Of a stretch of DNA of 11,045 nt, positions 6,829 through 11,045 are shown one piece after another. The DNA lies in contig DAOVFI010000053.1 in the NCBI GenBank assembly GCA_030673005.1, positions 1 to 11,045 on the forward strand. The letters run 5' to 3'. The translations under genes and the position numbers were made by a program. The notes under the pieces are model-generated. The model saw only the letters and a program-made list of their open reading frames with translations. It ran no database searches and had not been told where the DNA came from. The stretch's first letter is position 1, and every line of letters starts with the position of its first letter. This stretch comes from Planctomycetales bacterium. Its GTDB lineage: Bacteria > Planctomycetota > Phycisphaerae > SM23-33.

Positions 6829-6839
6829 GGAGAAGACAT

Positions 6840-7757
6840 ATGCGTTTTGTGAAGATGCACGGTATTGGAAATGATTTCGTTTGTGTGGACTGTTTTCAGG
6901 AGTCCGTGGACGACCCGGCCGGGCTTGCCCGGACGGTCTGCGACAGGCATTTCGGCGTCGGCGGCGACGGACTTATCTTAATATGCCCGCCTTCCGGTCA
7001 GTCGGGGACAGACCCCTCGGGCCATGCCCACGTGCGGATGCGCGTATTCAACGCCGACGGCAGCGAGCCGGAGATGTGCGGCAACGGCATCCGCTGCGCG
7101 GCAAAATACGCACACGACCACGGGCTGAATGAGGCCAATCCCCTGCGAGTCGAGACGATCGCCGGGACAAAGACGATCGAACTGGACCTGGACGATGCCG
7201 GTAAAGTCGTATCCGCCACGGTCGATATGGGTGAGCCGATACTCGAACCGAAGGAAATCCCGATCGAGCTGCCGCGAACGCACGCCGGGTTGATTGTGGA
7301 TTTCCCACTCGGCAAGTACATCCCGATGGGCGCTGCGGCGGATTGGATGGCAGAGTGCGAACTCGACATGCGCATGACCTGCGTATCCATGGGCAACCCG
7401 CACATGGTGATCTATTGCGGGCGAGTCGAGGCGGCGCCGCTGGAGACGCTCGGCCCGTTTCTCGGTCGGCAGGGAATCTTTCCGCGACAGGTGAACGTTC
7501 ACTTCGCGCAAGTTCACTCGCAAGGCGAGGTAACCATGCGAACGTGGGAACGCGGGGCCGGTGTAACGCTCGCCTGCGGAACCGGCGCCTCGTCCGTCTG
7601 CGTCGCCGGCGTGCTGACGAAGCGGACAGATCGAAAAATCGTCACGCATCTGCCCGGCGGCGACCTGGAAATCGAATGGCGAGACTCCGACAATCACGTC
7701 TATATGACCGGTCCGGCGACAGAAGTTTTCTCCGGCGAGTGGATTGATAACAATTAG
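6840..7757 (+). CDS. dapF: Diaminopimelate epimerase
   Basis: This 305-residue PLP-independent epimerase converts LL- to meso-diaminopimelate for lysine and peptidoglycan synthesis in the cytosol. Key motifs are KMHGIGNDF (5-13), the first catalytic cysteine in EMCGNGIRC (Cys80), GNPHMVIY (185-192) and the second catalytic cysteine in ERGAGVTLACGTGASS (Cys246). The family norm is about 275. The extra residues lie in the loop PPSGQSGTDPSGHAH (about 50-64), before the first catalytic Cys, and in a longer middle segment. I chose the ATG at 6840 because GGAG lies 7 bases before it and homology starts there. The frame is open upstream into the repeat (from TTG 6771), but that extension encodes only repeat-derived residues. 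No other lysine-pathway gene is adjacent. It ends at TAG, followed by a strong hairpin. Confidence 0.96.
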   Translation: MRFVKMHGIGNDFVCVDCFQESVDDPAGLARTVCDRHFGVGGDGLILICPPSGQSGTDPSGHAHVRMRVFNADGSEPEMCGNGIRCAAKYAHDHGLNEANPLRVETIAGTKTIELDLDDAGKVVSATVDMGEPILEPKEIPIELPRTHAGLIVDFPLGKYIPMGAAADWMAECELDMRMTCVSMGNPHMVIYCGRVEAAPLETLGPFLGRQGIFPRQVNVHFAQVHSQGEVTMRTWERGAGVTLACGTGASSVCVAGVLTKRTDRKIVTHLPGGDLEIEWRDSDNHVYMTGPATEVFSGEWIDNN

Positions 7758-7765
7758 CAGACAGG

Positions 7766-7849
7766 GTAATCAGTAATTGGTCGGTAGGGTGTGCAGGGAA
7801 AAGAACCTGCACACCCTACGACTGATTACTGGTTACTGATTACTTTTTT
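7766..7849 (+). terminator. Strong stem-loop with T-run after dapF (also a palindromic repeat)
   Basis: A perfect 14-bp stem (7784-7797 with 7806-7819, GTAGGGTGTGCAGG type) closes an 8-base A-rich loop. Outside it, GTAATCAGTAA (7766-7776) pairs with TTACTGATTAC (7833-7843), and six T residues follow at 7844-7849. Position, strength and the T-run suit an intrinsic terminator for dapF. The internal repetition of the actgattac/ggttactgattac arm suggests that a repeated element supplies it. Confidence 0.7.
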
Positions 7850-7931
7850 CCCATTCCGGGGCGGATTTTTCTTGAAGCGCCACGGGGGGTGGAGGATACC
7901 ATACCCGCTTTGTTACCGGAGATAGTATGCA

Positions 7932-9155
7932 ATGCCCAGGATTCGATCCGCTCAATCTGCAATTATCCTTCGGTGGAGACGATCCCCGTTGGCCCTTTAC
8001 GCAGCCAGTTTTTTATTTTGCGTCAGGGGCGGCATTCTCATGGTCATCTGGCCCTGGCAGGTAATGCACATCGGCGGCGGCAGCCTCGCGGTCGGCGCGG
8101 TAGGGGGGTTGTGGATGGGGGGATACGTTCTGTGCTGCCTGTTCGTCGGCCCTCACACGGACCGCCTCGGTGTCAGGCGACTGGTCATGACCGCTGCGGC
8201 GTCAGGCGTCGGAACGACCCTTTTAATGTCCGCAACTTCTTCGGTAGCGGTGCTTCTCGGGCTGATAGCCCTGGACGGTGCGATTGCAGGTTTGATGTGG
8301 CCGCCGATTGCGGGCTGGCTGACCGGCGGGCAGGAGGGACACCGCCTGAACAAGCGGCTGGGGACATTCAGCATCAGCTGGGCACTGGGCGCGTTCACCG
8401 GTTTTTTGCTGAGCGGGACGTTGTGGGGAGCGCGCGCCGACCCGCATCCATACATAGCATTCCTGGTGGCGTCGAGCGCCGCAATGAGTACGTTTTTAGT
8501 CGCTGCGACCGCACGCAAACGCCACCATTCCGACACGCCGACCACCGCAGTCAAAACGTCGGGATTGCGCGAGGACGGGGCGGACAGGATTTCCGCTTTT
8601 CATTGGATGGCCGTTGTCGCCGGTGTAATGGCCGGGATGACCAACGGCGTCATTCGCTATCCCATAGTAACATTAATGGAGTCCATGTCGATCGGCCCGG
8701 AAGTCCATGGCCGGATTGCCGCAATCATCACCCTGGCGATGATGTGCGGATTGTTCCTGATGGGAAGGACAACACGGTGGCACTATAAAAAAGTATTCCT
8801 ATGGGCAAGCCAGATTGTCATGGCTGCGGCTGTCTGCGCCGTGGCCTTCAGCACCAGCGCGTGGGACCTGGCATTCTATTCCATCGTTGCATCACTGGGC
8901 ATCGCCGTTATCTTCGCCTCCGACCTGTACTATTCTGTTTCAGGCAGCACGCGCCGGGCGGCGAGTGTCGCAGTTCGGGAGCTCCGCGTATCGGCCGGTT
9001 TCGGCATCGGCTCGTTCGGGGGCGGGGCGCTTATCAGGCTTATCGCCCGGTTCACGGACCACCAGACGAGCATCCGGGCGATTTATCCTATTATGGCGGT
9101 TATTATCCTGCTGGCCGTGCTGGTCCAGGCGGCGGTTTACTGCCGAAAGCGGTAA
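7932..9155 (+). CDS. Major facilitator superfamily transporter, substrate unknown
   Basis: This is a 407-residue, strongly hydrophobic protein with about 12 predicted membrane segments in two halves. The halves are split by a charged cytoplasmic loop (about 195-220, KRHHSDTPTT region). The MFS motif A appears between helices 2 and 3 as GPHTDRLGVRRL (73-84), and a weaker MGRTTR turn sits in the second half. It resembles drug or metabolite efflux-type MFS proteins more than sugar symporters, but nothing visible fixes the substrate. The ATG at 7932 is preceded by CCGGAG at about 10 bases. It stands alone, 174 bases after dapF and 202 bases before the PEP-CTERM gene, which has its own promoter. 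No clear promoter was seen; a weak TTGAAG with 17 bases to GATACC precedes it. The family is secure. Confidence 0.85.
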   Translation: MPRIRSAQSAIILRWRRSPLALYAASFLFCVRGGILMVIWPWQVMHIGGGSLAVGAVGGLWMGGYVLCCLFVGPHTDRLGVRRLVMTAAASGVGTTLLMSATSSVAVLLGLIALDGAIAGLMWPPIAGWLTGGQEGHRLNKRLGTFSISWALGAFTGFLLSGTLWGARADPHPYIAFLVASSAAMSTFLVAATARKRHHSDTPTTAVKTSGLREDGADRISAFHWMAVVAGVMAGMTNGVIRYPIVTLMESMSIGPEVHGRIAAIITLAMMCGLFLMGRTTRWHYKKVFLWASQIVMAAAVCAVAFSTSAWDLAFYSIVASLGIAVIFASDLYYSVSGSTRRAASVAVRELRVSAGFGIGSFGGGALIRLIARFTDHQTSIRAIYPIMAVIILLAVLVQAAVYCRKR

Positions 9156-9218
9156 GGAGAAACATAAAAGCCGTAGAATAAAATGGTAACGTTTTTTTAT
9201 TTTTTCTTTGTATTTATC

Positions 9219-9247
9219 TTGACAAAAATGGATTTTGTCGATATAAT
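9219..9247 (+). promoter_or_regulatory. Perfect-consensus sigma-70 promoter for the PEP-CTERM gene
   Basis: TTGACA (9219-9224) and TATAAT (9242-9247) are separated by exactly 17 bases. Transcription should begin near 9254, leaving a leader of about 100 bases before the ATG at 9358. Upstream DNA (9191-9218) is T-rich, as expected of an UP-like element. A dyad overlaps the -35 box and spacer and is listed separately. Confidence 0.9.
9221..9239. promoter_or_regulatory. 19-bp dyad overlapping the -35 box and spacer (likely operator)
   Basis: GACAAAA (9221-9227) and TTTTGTC (9233-9239) form a perfect inverted repeat around ATGGA. Less regular symmetry continues outward around the same centre. A protein bound here would cover the -35 element, which suits repression of an otherwise very strong promoter. 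The binding protein is unknown. Confidence 0.55.
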
Positions 9248-9254
9248 GTTGAAT

Positions 9255-9357
9255 GAAAGTGGATGTTAGTAGTTTTGCTCAGGTGCTTGTGAAGCAGGCG
9301 GCTCAAACCTGCTTCGGGGAAAAAGGCTCTTATTAAGTAGAGAAGGAGGAAGTGCTC
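9255..9357 (+). promoter_or_regulatory. Structured leader of the PEP-CTERM gene with two competing hairpins
   Basis: GAAGCAGG (9291-9298) pairs with CCTGCTTC (9308-9315) around a 9-base loop. Alternatively AAGCA (9292-9296) pairs with the preceding TGCTT (9284-9288) around a 3-base loop. The two folds exclude each other. The region ends in AAGGAGG 8 bases before the ATG. I recognise no known riboswitch class in it. Confidence 0.4.
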
Positions 9358-10224
9358 ATGCTTCGTATTACTGCTTTTGCTTCGGTGCTTTTAGTTGTCT
9401 GTCTGGTTGCGAACGTTCAGGCCTCACCGCTCAGTATCCGCATCGACGATCACACTTTTGCCTTTGACGTATCACAGGATGCGGTGTACGACTACAACGG
9501 CGCCAATCCCGACCACCTTTACGTTCCCGCCATCGATACCGGCCATTATGTCGGTACATACACCTATACGGGCGCCATGCCGACGGTGCCGACGAATCCG
9601 CTGGGCACGCCGCCGTCGCCCAGTTCGGACTCTTACCCGTTGTATTCCGGTTACCAGTTTGCTGCTAATCTCGAACTGGACATGTACTTCAACACTAACG
9701 ACGGTCCGTACACAGATCCGGTCACCAGTGACGCTTTCGAAATCAGCCTGGTCGGTCACCGGTCCAGCCCTCCGTCGCGTCTGAAGATTACCGGCTGGAT
9801 CGCCAATACGGGTTGGCCGCCGGGAGTGCTGTACCCGGCAGGTTCGCCTCAGAATATCACGCTGCTCGATATCGAGTTCAGCGACGTTACTCTCCTGGCG
9901 CGGGCCGACTCCGATACCGCCGACCTGGTCGAGGGTAAGGGGATACTCAAGACACTGCTCGGTGTGGACGTTACTACGGATCCGGACTTCCCCGGAGGGG
10001 CCTGCTTCTTCAAGTTTATGGCCCCGTCGGGTATCCCGATATTCTCCTCGGCGGTGTACGACCCGACCGGCGCCGGCAGCCAATATGACCCTGGAATCGA
10101 CTACTTCCTGAACCCGGTCGATGATTCGAGGATCGCCGGCCGAGCCGGTGTCATTCCCGAGCCGATGAGCCTGGCGCTGCTTGGTCTGGGCGGGATCGGC
10201 CTGCTGCTGAAGCGACGGCGCTGA
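9358..10224 (+). CDS. PEP-CTERM sorting-domain secreted protein, function unknown
   Basis: This 288-residue protein has an N-terminal signal peptide (about 1-22, ending in NVQA before SPLS). Its extracellular part is rich in Ser, Pro, Thr, Asp and Tyr. It ends in a classic PEP-CTERM tail: VIPEP (265-269), a short hydrophobic helix LALLGLGGIGLLL (about 272-284) and KRRR at the very end. In this family the tail is recognised and cut by an exosortase, leaving the protein on the surface or in the extracellular matrix. No exosortase gene is in the window. The middle region (30-260) resembles no domain I can name; phrases such as YTYTGAM, FEISLVGH and LLDIEFSD suggest beta-strand-rich structure. 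ATG 9358 is chosen because AAGGAGG lies 8 bases upstream; an in-frame GTG at 9352 is too close to it. It is a single-gene unit with its own promoter and terminator. Confidence 0.85.
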   Translation: MLRITAFASVLLVVCLVANVQASPLSIRIDDHTFAFDVSQDAVYDYNGANPDHLYVPAIDTGHYVGTYTYTGAMPTVPTNPLGTPPSPSSDSYPLYSGYQFAANLELDMYFNTNDGPYTDPVTSDAFEISLVGHRSSPPSRLKITGWIANTGWPPGVLYPAGSPQNITLLDIEFSDVTLLARADSDTADLVEGKGILKTLLGVDVTTDPDFPGGACFFKFMAPSGIPIFSSAVYDPTGAGSQYDPGIDYFLNPVDDSRIAGRAGVIPEPMSLALLGLGGIGLLLKRRR

Positions 10225-10259
10225 GACGATAGACGCAGAATAACCACAATATTTCTCCC

Positions 10260-10298
10260 GGCCCGACGGGTTAAAAAAAACCCGCCGGGCCTCTCTCT
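10260..10298 (+). terminator. Stem-loop terminator after the PEP-CTERM gene
   Basis: GCCCGACGGGTT (10261-10272) pairs with AACCCGCCGGGC (10279-10290) with one A/C mismatch, around a loop of six A residues, and G10260 can add a pair with C10291. A pyrimidine run (CTCTCTCTT) follows instead of a pure T-run. Position 36 bases after the stop codon fits an intrinsic terminator of moderate strength. Confidence 0.75.
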
Positions 10299-10353
10299 TG
10301 CGCAGCAGAATCACACCGCGCCGGAGGTGCGATAAATGCGCCGGGGCGCGAAC

Positions 10354-10387
10354 CAACAGCCCACAGATGGCTATCTGTAGGCTGTTG
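10354..10387. repeat. Perfect-arm palindrome upstream of the aldo/keto reductase gene
   Basis: CAACAGCC (10354-10361) pairs with GGCTGTTG (10380-10387), and ACAGAT (10363-10368) pairs with ATCTGT (10373-10378). There is one C/A mismatch, and the tetraloop is GGCT. No T-run follows on either strand, so it is not an obvious terminator. It could be another dispersed intergenic palindrome or a second transcription barrier between the two genes. Confidence 0.7.
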
Positions 10388-10403
10388 TCCCTGATACGAT
10401 GCT

Positions 10404-10432
10404 TTGCGTCCGCGACTCCGGTTCGGTATCAT
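10404..10432 (+). promoter_or_regulatory. Possible sigma-70 promoter for the aldo/keto reductase gene
   Basis: TTGCGT (10404-10409) and TATCAT (10427-10432) are 17 bases apart. The -10 box matches five of six consensus bases; the -35 box is poor beyond TTG. The distance to the ATG at 10465 and the terminator upstream make a promoter here plausible. Confidence 0.4.
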
Positions 10433-10464
10433 TGCAGCGTCGTTGGAACATTAAGGAGAACAAT

Positions 10465-11045
10465 ATGAGCAATCGTGTCAGACTGGGCCGCAGCGGGTTG
10501 GAGGTTTCTCCGATCTGTTACGGGTCGTGGCAGATCTCGCCGAAATTCTGGGGCGAAATCCCGGCAGGGCAGTTTATCACCGCCATCCGCAGGGCATTCG
10601 AGGTCGGCGTCAACTTCTACGACACCGCAGACGCCTACGGCGACGGGCTGGCCGAGAAGGTCATGGGTGAGGCACTGGCGCCCCTGCCGAGAGATAAGAT
10701 CGTCGTGGCGACCAAACTGTACTGGCATTTCTATGAGGACGGCCGGCGGCATCCGGACCTTTCGGGAAAATATATCATCGAGGAATGCGAAAACTCGCTC
10801 CGCCGGTTGAAGATGGATTACATCGACCTGTATCAACTCCATGCCTTCGACCCGCTGACGCCGCTGGACGAGACGACCGAAGCAATGGAAAAACTCCGCC
10901 AGGCCGGCAAGATCCGCTGCTACGGCGTCAGCAATTTCACAGTCGAGCAGACCCGCTGGGCCTTGCGGTTCGGCGATTACGCCACGTCCCAGCCGCAATA
11001 CAGCCTGCTGGACCGCCAGATTGAATCCGACCTGCTGCCGTACTG
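10465..11045 (+). CDS. Aldo/keto reductase family oxidoreductase (C-terminus cut by window edge)
   Basis: The first 193 residues of an NADPH-type aldo/keto reductase are present and the frame is open at the right edge; members usually have 310-340 residues. The start has the typical RLGRSGLEVSPICYGSW strand. The four catalytic residues are visible: Asp53 and Tyr58 in FYDTADAYG (51-59), Lys84 in VATKLYW and His126 in LYQLHAFD. YGVSNF (about 154-159) and SQPQYSLLDR (about 174-183) are further family marks. These belong to the soluble AKR subgroup related to Kv-beta and YajO/GpR-type proteins, which act on sugars, aldehydes or ketones. AAGGAG lies 6 bases before the ATG. Its natural substrate cannot be read from sequence, and no partner gene is in view. 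Confidence 0.92.
   Translation, partial: MSNRVRLGRSGLEVSPICYGSWQISPKFWGEIPAGQFITAIRRAFEVGVNFYDTADAYGDGLAEKVMGEALAPLPRDKIVVATKLYWHFYEDGRRHPDLSGKYIIEECENSLRRLKMDYIDLYQLHAFDPLTPLDETTEAMEKLRQAGKIRCYGVSNFTVEQTRWALRFGDYATSQPQYSLLDRQIESDLLPY

Noticed and set aside
6771..6839. Upstream extension of the dapF frame from a TTG
   Set aside because: The 23 added residues are a translation of the 9-bp repeat array; dapF homology and a good ribosome site point to ATG 6840.
6978..7697. 239-residue minus-strand frame inside dapF
   Set aside because: Antisense shadow of a gene with both catalytic cysteines intact; no domain seen.
7889..8788. 299-residue plus-strand frame overlapping the MFS gene
   Set aside because: Arg/His-rich out-of-frame reading of a membrane protein gene; no hydrophobic segments or motif.
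9472..10356. 294-residue minus-strand frame opposite the PEP-CTERM gene
   Set aside because: The plus strand has signal peptide, PEP-CTERM tail, promoter and terminator; the minus frame has none of these and crosses the terminator hairpin.

Overview
The window looks like chromosomal DNA from a GC-rich, free-living bacterium, most likely a planctomycete of the Phycisphaerae type. This placement is inferred from three things: a secreted protein with a PEP-CTERM tail, a non-pyrrolysine MttB-superfamily methyltransferase, and intergenic spacers full of short dispersed palindromes, including 9-bp tandem 'attcgtgta' repeats. There is no rRNA marker to confirm it. TAG is used as an ordinary stop in three of the eight genes whose ends are visible, so TAG is probably not recoded as pyrrolysine.

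Left block (1-4480, minus strand). One operon-like unit reads right to left from a near-consensus sigma-70 promoter at 4450-4477. It encodes a PfkB-family sugar kinase (probably 2-dehydro-3-deoxygluconate kinase), an MttB-superfamily corrinoid methyltransferase homologue, a KDPG/KHG-type aldolase, a 63-residue VapB-like antitoxin with no toxin beside it, and an SDR of the fructuronate-reductase/mannonate-oxidoreductase type that runs off the window. Kinase, aldolase and SDR fit hexuronate catabolism: fructuronate to mannonate, KDG to KDPG, and KDPG to pyruvate plus glyceraldehyde 3-phosphate. Isomerase and mannonate dehydratase are not in view. The methyltransferase and the orphan antitoxin are the unexpected members. 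A composite palindromic repeat separates the kinase from the methyltransferase.

Middle block (4535-7843, plus strand). This holds housekeeping genes: rnr (RNase R) and dapF (diaminopimelate epimerase). They are separated by a roughly 180-bp inverted repeat built of 9-bp tandem units with a nested 8-bp palindrome. A strong hairpin followed by a T-run closes dapF.

Right block (7932-11045, plus strand). This contains an MFS transporter of unknown substrate, then a PEP-CTERM secreted protein, then the first 193 codons of an aldo/keto reductase. The PEP-CTERM gene is driven by a perfect-consensus sigma-70 promoter overlapped by a 19-bp dyad, and its leader can fold in two exclusive ways. A terminator hairpin follows the PEP-CTERM gene.

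No tRNA, rRNA, CRISPR array, transposase or prophage gene is visible. No gene-free stretch exceeds 300 bases. The most interesting item is the pairing of a Pyl-independent MttB homologue with a hexuronate pathway; it is a hypothesis rather than a demonstrated system.
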